The notes under the pieces are model-generated. The model saw only the letters and a program-made list of their open reading frames with translations, had not been told where the DNA came from and did not search any database. From contig MWDM01000002.1 in the NCBI GenBank assembly GCA_002070565.1, forward strand, positions 1-64,000: 64,000 bases of DNA. Direction: 5' to 3'. A program made the translations under genes and the position numbers. This DNA comes from Bacteroidetes bacterium ADurb.Bin139 (GTDB taxonomy: Bacteria > Bacteroidota > Bacteroidia > Bacteroidales > UBA932). Shown one piece after another: positions 49,764 to 58,003 of the stretch (the stretch's first letter is position 1; each line of letters starts with the position of its first letter).

Positions 49764-50349
49764 TCACGGGCTTTTTTTTACAATTTCCAGCAGCCCTCCG
49801 TAATAGGGAACCTCCATGATCAGGATCGTCACTGTTTCGACTCCTGTTTGTTCCATTATCAGGGCCAGTTTTTCAACGTAGGCATCACGGTTGGAATCAA
49901 GTTTGGGGCAGGCTATGGCCAGGAGTTTGTTCTTCAGGTAACGTGTATGGAAATCCTTAGCGGCAAAAGCGATACAATCGGCAGCCAGCAACAAGTCTGC
50001 TCCCTTGAATATGGTGTTTTGCGGGTTGATCAAATGCAACTGGACGGGGAACTGAACAGGTTGAGGCGCCTGAACGGGAAACATGACAGGTTGCTGTTTT
50101 TGTGAAGATTGCAACATATACTCCTGCACAGCTTTCTTTCTGGTCAAAGGGACTGGCTTCTCTTTCTTCAAGAGATATGGCTCCCTGCGGGCACTCGGGT
50201 ATACAGGCTCCCAACCCGTCACAATAGTCTTCTCTTACAATAACAGCTTTCCCATCAGCGATCTGCAAAGCTCCCTCATGGCATCCTGTCACGCATATTC
50301 CACACCCGTTGCAACGTTTTTCATTAATTTTGACTATAGTTCTTTTCAT
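49764..50349 (-). pseudogene. 4Fe-4S dicluster ferredoxin-like protein, frame disrupted
   Basis: The 5' part (ATG at 50349) reads [22 protein letters not shown] and [21 protein letters not shown], two [4Fe-4S] motifs, up to SPFDQK at about 50140. The family sequence then continues in the +1 frame: [97 protein letters not shown] to 49764. One extra base in GAAAGAAAG (about 50132-50142) explains the break. Proteins of this type accompany hcp and probably pass electrons to it. It may be a true frameshift, a programmed slip or a sequence error. Confidence 0.82.
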
Positions 50350-50429
50350 GTTACTTGTTGTTAATGCTACAAAGTTAGAATGCAGGCAACAAAAATATTT
50401 GTATCATTTGTTACAAAATTTTAATAATC

Positions 50430-50437
50430 TACCTTTG
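50430..50437 (+). promoter_or_regulatory. Complete Bacteroidota promoter for the Crp-family gene (TTTG-N19-TACCTTTG)
   Basis: The -7 box TACCTTTG ends 6 bases before the ATG at 50444; a -33 TTTG is at 50407-50410 with a 19-base spacer, the classical layout. The -33 box is also the left half of a TTTGTTACAAA near-palindrome (50407-50417), which could be an operator for the regulator itself. Confidence 0.75.
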
Positions 50438-50443
50438 CCGGGT

Positions 50444-51168
50444 ATGGAAGGATACTATAAATCACCACTTTTTGAAGGCCTTGACCAACAAACAATAGAC
50501 TGTCTTCTGGATCACAAATGCCGGTTGCGCGATTATGCACCCGGAGAGTTGGTGGCCCTGCAGGGAGATGTGTCCAAATCGTTGCTCATTGTAGACAAAG
50601 GTTTGTTGCGTGCAGAAATGACTGATTCAGAAGGGACCAGGGTAACCCTGGAAGAGATTATTGCCCCGCGTACCGTTGCACCTGCTTTCGTTTATGCAAC
50701 TAACAACTGTCTTCCTCTGTGTTATCCATCTCCAAAAATAAACTGACCACCATTATGCATAACGACAGCAGGGTCCTTGAAAATTTCCTGAGCATCATTT
50801 CAGACAGAAGCCGGTTTTTGTCGGAAAGACTCCGGCTGCTCAGCTTTGGCACGATCAAAAGCAAGCTCAGGAGCTATTTTTTGGAATTGACCCGAGACAA
50901 TGATTACGGTACTTTTACCGTCCCTCATACCCACCAGGAATTGGCCGATATGTTTGGAGTTACAAGACCCGCCCTCTCCCGTGCCATAAGGCAGCTGGAA
51001 GATTCGGGGACCATCAGAAGAAAAGGGGACGCAGGTATGAATTGCTTCAATAATTTTCATATTCTTCCCACAACTCAGATTCCCTGGTATAAGCGTCCTC
51101 CAGAAAGGATTCCAGGTTGTCTTCCAAAAAATCAGCAAATTCATCCATTTCCCTGGATTTGTCTTTAA
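50444..51168 (+). pseudogene. Crp/Fnr-family regulator (HcpR-like), frame disrupted
   Basis: The 5' part (50444-50746) has the cyclic-nucleotide-type beta roll: PLFEGLDQQTIDCLLDHK, YAPGELVALQGDVSKSLLIVDKGLLRAEM, VTLEEIIAPRTVAPAFVYATNN, then leaves frame after CLPLC (about 50710-50720). The continuation is in the +1 frame: LSISKNKLTTIMHNDSRVLENFLSIISDRSRFLSERLRLLSFGTIKSKLRSYFLEL and the HTH THQELADMFGVTRPALSRAIRQLEDSGTIRRKG. Several residues of the roll also seem missing, so a small deletion is more likely than a single-base error. After RRKG the frame runs on over an opposite small gene, hinting at a second frame change near 51030. In relatives such regulators sit beside hcp. Confidence 0.82.
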
Positions 51169-51241
51169 GAGAGGCCTCCCTGGCCGACTGCGCCCTCTTC
51201 CTGTAATGATCAATTATTCCTTTAAGTTTCTCTTGTTCCAC
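51047..51241 (-). CDS. Small acidic helical protein of unknown function
   Basis: A 64-codon frame with a GTG start (51241) encoding a highly charged helical protein (KLKGIIDHYRKRAQSAREASLKDKSREMDEFADFLEDNLESFLEDAYTRESELWEEYENY). Its residue pattern is more protein-like than the opposite strand, whose frame here is probably the readthrough tail of the broken Crp gene. No family is recognised. It is convergent with the Crp remnant and divergent from the lipocalin remnant. Real but weakly supported. Confidence 0.45.
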   Translation of the reverse strand: MEQEKLKGIIDHYRKRAQSAREASLKDKSREMDEFADFLEDNLESFLEDAYTRESELWEEYENY

Positions 51242-51328
51242 AGTATAAAATTAAGCATAATTCCCGTATTCACCACCTAGTGCGTACAAACAAAAAATAC
51301 ATATCTTCATGGTTTATTTTATATTTTC

Positions 51329-51845
51329 ATGAAAATCATACACACTTTATTGACCTGCAGTGCTTTGATAATCGTATCAGGATGCTAACGTAACCATTGA
51401 TGACACTGTAAAGGAACTGGACCTGGACCTGGACCGTTACCTGGGAGACTGGTACGAGATAGCACGTTTTGACCACAGTTTTGAAAGAGGCCTGATAAGG
51501 GCAAAGACCAACTATACACTCAAGGATGACGGAACGATCAGGGTTCTGAACTCGGGTTACAAAAATGGAAAATACGACGAGGCAGAAGCCAAGGCCTACA
51601 GGCCTGACGACAAGTACCCCGGAGCACTCAGGGTATCCTTCTTCCTTTTCTTTTATTCTGATTACTGGGTTCTGGACCTGGACGAAAATTATAATTTTGC
51701 ATTGATCGGAAGCAAAAAAGCAAAATACCTGTGGATTCTGTCAAGAACTCCGGAAATGGCTCAGGAAGATCTGGACAGGGTCATGAACAAGGCTCGTTCT
51801 CTGGGATACAAGGTTGAAGATCTTATCTGGGTTGAACACAATTAA
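51329..51845 (+). pseudogene. Lipocalin (Blc-like) lipoprotein, frame disrupted after the lipobox
   Basis: The ATG at 51329 encodes a lipoprotein signal peptide (KIIHTLLTCSALIIVSGC) ending at the lipobox Cys, then TAA (51386-51388). Skipping one T at 51386 restores a complete lipocalin: ELDLDLDRYLGDWYEIARFDHSFERGLIRAKTNYTL, GTIRVLNSGYKNGKYDEAEAKAY, LRVSFFLFFYSDYWVLDLDENYNFALIGSKKAKYLWILSRTP and EDLDRVMNKARSLGYKVEDLIWVEHN to TAA at 51845. The G-x-W-Y-E-I-A motif is the lipocalin signature. The body has no disabling mutation, so the lesion is either very recent or a sequence error. Confidence 0.85.
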
Positions 51846-51912
51846 TTTCGCATCGGGAAGTTTTGCCAACTTATAGTGGAAAACGGCCATTGCCTGTTTT
51901 CGGAATAAACGG

Positions 51913-51920
51913 GATCTTTG
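51913..51920 (+). promoter_or_regulatory. Weak Bacteroidota promoter before the thioredoxin gene
   Basis: GATCTTTG (one mismatch to TAnnTTTG) ends 4 bases before the ATG at 51925; TTG at 51890-51892 is 20 bases upstream, the expected -33 distance. Confidence 0.4.
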
Positions 51921-51924
51921 CAAC

Positions 51925-52383
51925 ATGAAGACATTAATAACAATCCTGGCAATGCTCCCGGCGCTGGTTACTTTTGGCAGCAACGAAGGGGTGTCGGATA
52001 AAACAACAGAAAACAAGACAAAGATTATGGAACTTACAAAAGACGAATTCATTAAACGTGTTTATAACTACGAAGCCAATCCCAACGAATGGATATTCGA
52101 GGGTGACAAGCCCTCTGTGGTAGACTTCCACGCAACGTGGTGCGCTCCCTGTAAAATGCTTGCACCTTCGCTTGAAGAACTCAACCAGGAATACAATGGC
52201 CAGATCAATATCTATAAAGTAGATGTTGACAAATCGCCCGAACTGGCTGCCATATTCGGAGTTCGAAGCGTTCCCACTCTTTTGTGGATCCCCATGAAGG
52301 GTAAACCCAGCATTACCCAGGGTGCCTTGCCAAAAAGCCAGCTTGAATCCATCATTAAAAACACTTTGCTTAAAAACGATTAG
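51925..52383 (+). CDS. Thioredoxin-family protein with signal peptide
   Basis: A 152-residue thioredoxin fold with an N-terminal signal peptide (residues 1-20, ILAMLPALVTFGS), so probably periplasmic. The redox motif is WCAPCK in VVDFHATWCAPCKMLAPSLEEL; IYKVDVDKSPELAAIFGVRSVPTLLWI contains the cis-Pro (SVPT). The substrate is unknown. The next gene, an AraC regulator, starts 19 bases after the stop from its own promoter. Confidence 0.94.
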   Translation: MKTLITILAMLPALVTFGSNEGVSDKTTENKTKIMELTKDEFIKRVYNYEANPNEWIFEGDKPSVVDFHATWCAPCKMLAPSLEELNQEYNGQINIYKVDVDKSPELAAIFGVRSVPTLLWIPMKGKPSITQGALPKSQLESIIKNTLLKND

Positions 52384-52389
52384 GTTTCT

Positions 52390-52397
52390 TACCTTTG
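52390..52397 (+). promoter_or_regulatory. Bacteroidota -7 box (TACCTTTG)
   Basis: A TAnnTTTG match ending 5 bases before the ATG at 52403 of the AraC gene. Confidence 0.6.
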
Positions 52398-52402
52398 CAC
52401 AT

Positions 52403-53239
52403 ATGGAATATGCGTGTATTACTCCACTGCAGGGAAACCTTATATTAACTGATGATTTGCATAAGAGCGAATCACTCCTGCAAAATAAAGACCTGTATAA
52501 GTTCATATGGGTTCTGGAGGGTTCACTTGATCTTACTATTGACCAAATGGGAATACACCTGGAAAAAAACCAGGTTATTCCCTTGTCCAATATTCACCAT
52601 ATCCGCTTTCCCCGGTTCACGGGCAAATACATTTCCATCCTATTCAACAGCAATTTTTATTGCATATTCAAATCGGACAGTGAAGTATCTTGTAACGGAT
52701 TCCTTTTTGCCGGATACTCCAATCCCTTGCTCATGCAATTGACAGACAGCCAGGCCCTCACCCTTGAAAGGATCATTTCTGATATCCGGCTGGAATACAA
52801 TGAGGATGATTCTCATAAAGAAGAGATGCTCAGGCTTCATTTAAAGCGGTTTATCATTGCCTGTACTCGAATAGCCAGGAATAAATACGCTATTGAACCC
52901 GGGAATGAATCTGCTTTTTACCTTTTCCGTAAGTTTGTCATCCTTGTGGACGAGAATTTCAAAGAAAAGAAGAAAGTCGGGGATTATGCGCAGATGCTCA
53001 ACCGGTCTTCCAAGACACTGACCAATCTTTTTTCCCTGTACAAACTGCCCACGCCTCTTCAGATCATCCAGGAAAGAATAGAAGCAGAAGCAAAAAGATT
53101 GTTGCTGTACAGCGACAAAAGTGCTAAAGAAATTGCCCATATACTTGGTTTTGAGGAAATTTCTTCTTTCAGCCGTTTTTTTAAAAGGGTTTCCGGAAAA
53201 ACCATAACAGAATTCCGTAATCAACATAGAGAAAGATGA
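52403..53239 (+). CDS. AraC-family transcriptional regulator
   Basis: A 278-residue regulator with an N-terminal cupin-like half (LYKFIWVLEGSLDLTIDQMGIHLEKNQVIPLSNIHHI) and a C-terminal AraC HTH domain (residues about 180-275: KKKVGDYAQMLNRSSKTLTNLFSLYKLPTPLQIIQERIEAEAKRLLLYSDKSAKEIAHILGFEEISSFSRFFKRVSGKTITEFRNQHR). The ATG at 52403 directly follows the -7 box; the longer frame back to 52322 lies within the thioredoxin gene and is rejected. The end overlaps the lipocalin-like gene by ATGA, suggesting a shared job. Confidence 0.93.
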   Translation: MEYACITPLQGNLILTDDLHKSESLLQNKDLYKFIWVLEGSLDLTIDQMGIHLEKNQVIPLSNIHHIRFPRFTGKYISILFNSNFYCIFKSDSEVSCNGFLFAGYSNPLLMQLTDSQALTLERIISDIRLEYNEDDSHKEEMLRLHLKRFIIACTRIARNKYAIEPGNESAFYLFRKFVILVDENFKEKKKVGDYAQMLNRSSKTLTNLFSLYKLPTPLQIIQERIEAEAKRLLLYSDKSAKEIAHILGFEEISSFSRFFKRVSGKTITEFRNQHRER

Positions 53240-53781
53240 GAAAAATCCATCATTCAGGCCTGCTTTTATTTTTTTGCATCCTGTTTTTAACCTGCACCGG
53301 TTGTGTGCTGGAAGAGCCCACGATTGCAGGAAAAAACACCCTGCAACATATAGACCTTGCATCGCTTATGGGTCATTGGGATGAAATAGGCCAATGGGGA
53401 AGACCCGAACCGGGCAAGGTTGCAGCTGTCAGTGTTGATCTATCTCTGGACGATAAGTATCTGATCCATATAAACATAAAGAAAAATAAATACACCCCCT
53501 ACGGGCCTTTGAAGGAAAGAAAGGGAAAGGTCAAGTGGAATCCTGACTATGCACATATAGTAAAATGCGCTCTTTTTCTTAATTATTACCAGAGCTATTA
53601 TATCTTGTACCTGGATCCGGATCATAAAACCACCCTGATCTGCAACAAAAGAAAAACAAAGCTCCTGGTTTACTCCAAAGAACCTCCCTTATCTTATGAA
53701 CAAATAGAAAGAATCAGTAAGGCAATGCAGGATAATGGTTTTGATCCTGAAAAATTTAACTGGTACCCTACTTACTTTTGA
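53236..53781 (+). CDS. Lipocalin-like lipoprotein
   Basis: A 181-residue lipoprotein (lipobox LTCTGC, Cys23). The body resembles a diverged Blc lipocalin: HIDLASLMGHWDEIGQWGRPEPGKVAAVSVDLSL (G-x-W-x-E-I instead of G-x-W-Y-E-I), KGKVKWNPD, VKCALFLNYYQSYYILYLDPDHKTTLICNKRKTKLLVYSKEPPLSYEQIERISKAMQDNGFDPEKF. Many basic residues make it unlike the acidic Blc body at 51329. Its start overlaps the AraC stop, and its end overlaps the opposite phosphohexomutase by 10 bases. Binding of a lipid or haem-like ligand is inferred from the fold only. Confidence 0.75.
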   Translation: MRKIHHSGLLLFFCILFLTCTGCVLEEPTIAGKNTLQHIDLASLMGHWDEIGQWGRPEPGKVAAVSVDLSLDDKYLIHINIKKNKYTPYGPLKERKGKVKWNPDYAHIVKCALFLNYYQSYYILYLDPDHKTTLICNKRKTKLLVYSKEPPLSYEQIERISKAMQDNGFDPEKFNWYPTYF

Positions 53782-55496
53782 AATACGGCGTGCAGCGCTG
53801 CCAGTTTTTCATCCACAAGTCTTTTTGTCTCGGGGAATGCCGCCTCTGAGACCAATTTTGACCGTACTCCATAATAATACTTGATCTTTGGTTCGGTTCC
53901 GGAAGGTCTGACTGTTACAATAGTATTATCGGCACAGATAAACTGAATCACATCGGATTGTGGCAGGCTGATCCGGTACCTCAGGTCACTGACCATGTCT
54001 ACTGTCTGACTTTTTTTATAATCATGTATGAGAACCACGGGAGAATCCAGTAACTGCTGCGGCGGATTCTCCCTCAGGCTTTTCATGATACTTTTGATCT
54101 GCTCCATCCCATCTTTGCCTTTGAGGGTTCTGGAAACCATCCGTTCCTTAAAGAATCCAAAACGAAAATAAACTTCTTTAAGTAAATCGTACAGCGTTTT
54201 TCCCCTCGCAGCTGCCCAGCAGGCTACCTCGGCAACCAGCACGCTGCTTATCACCGCATCTTTGTCGCGGACAAATTCACCCACATTGAATCCGTAACTT
54301 TCTTCCCCTCCACAGATAAAGACTTTTTTCCTTTCATTCTTACGGATGACTTCGGCTATGTATTTAAACCCGGTCAGGACGTTATAACATGCTACTTTAT
54401 AGTGCTCTGCCAGTACCTGGATCAGGTCTGTGGTGACTATGGTTTTTACAACATATTCCTTCCCTTCAAGGCGTCCGGCCTGGTTCCACTTCTCCAGCAG
54501 GTAGTAGGTAAGTAACACCGCTACCTGGTTCCCGTTCAACAAAACCATTTGTCCATCCTGATCACGTACTGCCACGCCAATCCGGTCACTGTCGGGATCG
54601 GTGGCCATCACCAGCCGGGCATCGGTTTGGTTAGCCCTTTCAATAGCCAGTTTTAACGCTTCAGGTTCTTCCGGGTTGGGTGTTACCACCGTTGGAAAAT
54701 TTCCGTCTACAACCTCCTGTTCCGGAACGCGAATCAGATTGGTAAAACCCATCCTTTCCATAGCCATGGGAATCAAGTGAACACTAGTTCCGTGCAAAGG
54801 GGTATAGACCATCTTAATATCTTTGAACTTAGTGATTTCCACGGGACTTAAATTTACCAGGCTCAGTATGGCATCAAGGTATGCATGGTCCATTTCTTTA
54901 CCCAGTTTGACAACCTGTCCACCCCCGCCGGTGAACCTAACCATGTCGGGTGAAGTTACTTGCCTTACCTGTTCTATGATCAGGGCATCATGGGGAGCAA
55001 CTACCTGTGCCCCGTCGTTCCCGTAAACTTTGTATCCGTTGTACTCTTTTGGGTTATGACTTGCAGTGATCATTACTCCTATATGGCATTCAAGTTTTCT
55101 TACGGCAAAACTCAGTTCGGGGGTGGGTCTTAGTTCCTCAAAAAGATAAACTGTAAAATCATTGGCAGCAAGCACACGTGCCGTAATATTTGCAAATGCC
55201 CGGGAATGGTTTCTGCAGTCAAAAGCAATCGCTGCCTTATATGGGGCAGGATATGTCTTTTTAACGTAATTTGCCAATCCCTGTGTGACCATTCCTACGG
55301 TATACCTGTTCATCCGGTTGGTGCCCACTCCCATAATGCCCCTCAATCCTCCGGTACCAAATTCCAGGTTGCGGTAAAATGAATCTTCAAGCAGAACCGG
55401 ATCCTCTTTCATGAGTCTTAGGATTTCCGTTCTTGTTTGTTCGTCGTACATTGGATCGAGCCATTGCCTGGCTTTTTCCACAATGCTTGTATCCAT
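53772..55496 (-). CDS. Alpha-D-phosphohexomutase (phosphoglucomutase/phosphomannomutase)
   Basis: A 574-residue cytoplasmic phosphohexomutase with four domains. The phospho-Ser loop is GVMITASHNPKEYNGYKVYGNDGAQV (about residues 135-160), the metal loop is MATDPDSDRIGVAV (about 295), the sugar loop is FICGGEESYGFNVG (about 395), and the phosphate-binding loop is VTVRPSGTEPKIKYYY near the C-terminus. The length fits the PgcA/PGM2-like group, with phosphoglucomutase activity most likely. It starts 7 bases after the rmlD-like gene. Confidence 0.95.
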   Translation of the reverse strand: MDTSIVEKARQWLDPMYDEQTRTEILRLMKEDPVLLEDSFYRNLEFGTGGLRGIMGVGTNRMNRYTVGMVTQGLANYVKKTYPAPYKAAIAFDCRNHSRAFANITARVLAANDFTVYLFEELRPTPELSFAVRKLECHIGVMITASHNPKEYNGYKVYGNDGAQVVAPHDALIIEQVRQVTSPDMVRFTGGGGQVVKLGKEMDHAYLDAILSLVNLSPVEITKFKDIKMVYTPLHGTSVHLIPMAMERMGFTNLIRVPEQEVVDGNFPTVVTPNPEEPEALKLAIERANQTDARLVMATDPDSDRIGVAVRDQDGQMVLLNGNQVAVLLTYYLLEKWNQAGRLEGKEYVVKTIVTTDLIQVLAEHYKVACYNVLTGFKYIAEVIRKNERKKVFICGGEESYGFNVGEFVRDKDAVISSVLVAEVACWAAARGKTLYDLLKEVYFRFGFFKERMVSRTLKGKDGMEQIKSIMKSLRENPPQQLLDSPVVLIHDYKKSQTVDMVSDLRYRISLPQSDVIQFICADNTIVTVRPSGTEPKIKYYYGVRSKLVSEAAFPETKRLVDEKLAALHAVFQK

Positions 55497-55503
55497 AGCT
55501 ACG

Positions 55504-56358
55504 TTATATAATGTTATTAATTCCTTCCTGCCAATGGGGTATTACCATTCCTGTCAACCTGGCCATCTTTTCAGGGCTCATAACTGTGTATACGGGCCTC
55601 GGAGCCCCGCCCAAAACCTCGGTACACATGGGAAGAACCATTGCCGGAGAAGCTTTTGGGTCGTTTCTGAGAATCATCTCCCGGATCCTGCAGGCAAAAG
55701 CATAACGGGTACAGCCTCCGCCTGTATTGGTGAAGTGGAACAGTCCGCTATGAACGTTAGATTGTGTCAGGGCAAACAGGCCATTGACCAGATCGTGCGC
55801 ATAAGTAGGAGAATTGGTTTGCAATGTGTCTACATACAGGGGTTCTGACTGTGTGCGCAGCAATCCGGGAATAGCCGCAAGAAAATTCCGGGAATGACGT
55901 GAATAAACCCAGCTGGTGCGTACTACAATTCCCCGCGGGTAAGCCAGGATAATGAGTTCCCCTGCCCTTTTGGAAGCTCCGTATGTATTTACCGGAGCCG
56001 GCAGATCATCTTCTGTATAAGGTGTTCGTTTGGTCCCGTCAAAAACGTAATCGGTAGACAAGTGTATGAGCGTTGTTCCCGCTTTGCGGCAGGCCTCTGT
56101 CATGCCCTCCAGGCACCCTGCGTTCAGTAAAAAAGCGGCATCGGGGGTTTTTTCGGCCTGGTCAACATGGGTAAAGGCTGCTGCATTGATTAAATAATCA
56201 GGTCTGTGAAATAACAGGCAGTCCACAAGCGCCTGCTTGTCAAGAATATCCAGTTCCTGCCGTGAATAGGCTGCCAATTCCATACGGCTTTGTCCGGGGG
56301 CCAGCTGTTGCACAATCCTGCCCACCCCGCCGTTGGCTCCGGTAAGAACTACTTTCAT
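55504..56358 (-). CDS. dTDP-4-dehydrorhamnose reductase-like (RmlD)
   Basis: A 284-residue short-chain dehydrogenase-like enzyme. N-terminal motif LTGANGGVGRIVQQLAP; INAAAFTHVDQAEKTPDAAFLLNAGCLEGM, the STDYVFDGTKRTPYTEDDLPAPVNTYGASKRAGELI segment with the Y-x3-K catalytic pair, and VVRTSWVYS are characteristic of RmlD. It would reduce dTDP-4-keto-rhamnose to dTDP-rhamnose; the other rml genes are absent here, so its exact substrate is not certain. It has its own -7 box and reads into the phosphohexomutase gene. Confidence 0.88.
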   Translation of the reverse strand: MKVVLTGANGGVGRIVQQLAPGQSRMELAAYSRQELDILDKQALVDCLLFHRPDYLINAAAFTHVDQAEKTPDAAFLLNAGCLEGMTEACRKAGTTLIHLSTDYVFDGTKRTPYTEDDLPAPVNTYGASKRAGELIILAYPRGIVVRTSWVYSRHSRNFLAAIPGLLRTQSEPLYVDTLQTNSPTYAHDLVNGLFALTQSNVHSGLFHFTNTGGGCTRYAFACRIREMILRNDPKASPAMVLPMCTEVLGGAPRPVYTVMSPEKMARLTGMVIPHWQEGINNII

Positions 56359-56363
56359 AATTA

Positions 56364-56371
56364 CAAAGGTA
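56364..56371 (-). promoter_or_regulatory. Bacteroidota -7 box (TACCTTTG, minus strand)
   Basis: A TAnnTTTG match on the minus strand ending 5 bases before the ATG at 56358. Confidence 0.6.
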
Positions 56372-56406
56372 TTAAAAATGCCGGCACGCCATACCCTGCA
56401 CTTTAG

Positions 56407-56414
56407 TATCTTTG
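56407..56414 (+). promoter_or_regulatory. Bacteroidota -7 box (TATCTTTG)
   Basis: A TAnnTTTG match ending 5 bases before the ATG at 56420. It is back to back with the minus-strand box at 56364. Confidence 0.6.
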
Positions 56415-56419
56415 TTGAG

Positions 56420-58003
56420 ATGAATAAGGATTACAGGAAAAGAATGATCCTGCTGATGGCTGTCTCACTGCTTTTCAGAAGTACAATGGCAGTCCTGACA
56501 GAGCTGGGTAACGACGAGGTGTACTATTGGACCTATGCCTTGTTCCCGGACTGGAGCCATTTTGACCACCCGCCCATGCTGGGATGGATTATACAGCTAT
56601 TTACCTGTAACCTCAGGTGGGATAGTTCGTTTGCCCTGCGATTGCCCTCACTTGTACTGGGAACCTTAAACACCTGGCTCATCTACCGTCTTGGGAATCT
56701 GCTCAAAGGTCCGAAAACCGGCTGGTACAGTGCCCTGCTTTACACAGGTTCGCTGTACGCTGCCATCATAGCAGGAACTTTTGTCATGCCTGATACACCG
56801 CTCAGTACTTTTTACCTGGCAGCCTTATACAGCTTTTTTAAGGCATTTGGTCTTGATGCAGACGGAAAGGAAGAAACGGTTCCTGTGCATTTCCTGTGGG
56901 CCGGTCTTTTTACCGGGATGGCCATGCTCAGTAAATATTCCGGCATTTTTCTCTGGGTCGGGGCTATGCTTTACGTGATGTTCTACCGGAGGAAAACCTT
57001 GAAAGAGCCGTGGTTGTGGGCCGGAATGACGGCTTCCCTGCTTCTGTTCCTGCCCGTGTTGATCTGGAACTTGTCCGGGGACATGTCCAGTTTTGCTTTT
57101 CATTCGGAACGCATATCTTTTTGGGGAGAGGGACTCAAACCTTTTTATTTCCTGAGGGAAGTGTCCGGGTTGTTCCTGTACAACAATCCCGTGAACGTTT
57201 TTCTGATGATCTGGTCTCTGTTCCATTATACCAGGCATAGACGGCAAAAAGGTGACCGGATGTTGCCTTTGGAGCGGGGCGCATTCCGTATGATCATGAC
57301 CCAGTCGGTGCCTATTATTGCCTTGTTCCTGTTCTTTTCGCTTTTCCGTGAAACCCTGCCACACTGGAGTGCTCCGGGATTCTATTCCCTGATACTGCTG
57401 GCTGCTGCTGTGGCCGATCACACAGACCTGCGCTGGCCCGTTACATTGTCCCCTGCGATTCTTGCCGTTGTGGTGCTGTTGTCATTGGTCCAGATAAGGA
57501 CCGGGTTCATACCACTTAGGGAAGTTGCCCCACATGGGGAAGTGTCCCCGGAAGATCCCTCCAGGGAGCTGGGACGGTTTGATTTTACGCTGGATATGTA
57601 CGGATGGACTCAACTGGGTAATCATTTCAAACAATTGAAAACTAAGCAGGAAACACTTTACCTGGAAAGCGGAGGCAGGCAGGGAATGCCCCCGGGCAGT
57701 GCCATTCTGGCAACACGCTGGTTTCCCGGTGCTCACATAGATTATTATGTGGCCCGCCCGGCCGGTACGGTTGTTAAAACAACGGGGCCCCTGCAAAGAA
57801 CCCATAAATACGAACAGATTACCAGGAAAAGAGGGGGGATAGCCCCAAAAGAACCACTGTATTACATTGAATCAAGCCGTTTCCCGGAAAACCTTTCCGG
57901 GTCTGTTCCGCTTGACACTTTTTTTGTGCAACGGTCGGGTAAGCCGGTGATCCGGTATGTGGTCCACCGGATCTCCGACATCGCTGATTTCAGGGCAGAG
58001 TGA
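56420..58003 (+). CDS. ArnT/PMT-like glycosyltransferase (GT39/GT83 type)
   Basis: A 527-residue inner-membrane glycosyltransferase of the GT-C fold using a lipid-linked sugar donor. The first periplasmic loop has the catalytic acidic pair and His group GNDEVYYWTYALFPDWSHFDHPPMLGWI (about residues 27-55), followed by some ten membrane segments and a periplasmic C-terminal domain (FDFTLDMYGWTQLGNHF, ATRWFPGAHIDYYVARPAG). The ATG at 56420 is chosen because it directly follows the -7 box. The acceptor (lipid A, lipid or protein) is unknown. Its end overlaps the GH3 gene on the other strand by 14 bases. Confidence 0.92.
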   Translation: MNKDYRKRMILLMAVSLLFRSTMAVLTELGNDEVYYWTYALFPDWSHFDHPPMLGWIIQLFTCNLRWDSSFALRLPSLVLGTLNTWLIYRLGNLLKGPKTGWYSALLYTGSLYAAIIAGTFVMPDTPLSTFYLAALYSFFKAFGLDADGKEETVPVHFLWAGLFTGMAMLSKYSGIFLWVGAMLYVMFYRRKTLKEPWLWAGMTASLLLFLPVLIWNLSGDMSSFAFHSERISFWGEGLKPFYFLREVSGLFLYNNPVNVFLMIWSLFHYTRHRRQKGDRMLPLERGAFRMIMTQSVPIIALFLFFSLFRETLPHWSAPGFYSLILLAAAVADHTDLRWPVTLSPAILAVVVLLSLVQIRTGFIPLREVAPHGEVSPEDPSRELGRFDFTLDMYGWTQLGNHFKQLKTKQETLYLESGGRQGMPPGSAILATRWFPGAHIDYYVARPAGTVVKTTGPLQRTHKYEQITRKRGGIAPKEPLYYIESSRFPENLSGSVPLDTFFVQRSGKPVIRYVVHRISDIADFRAE

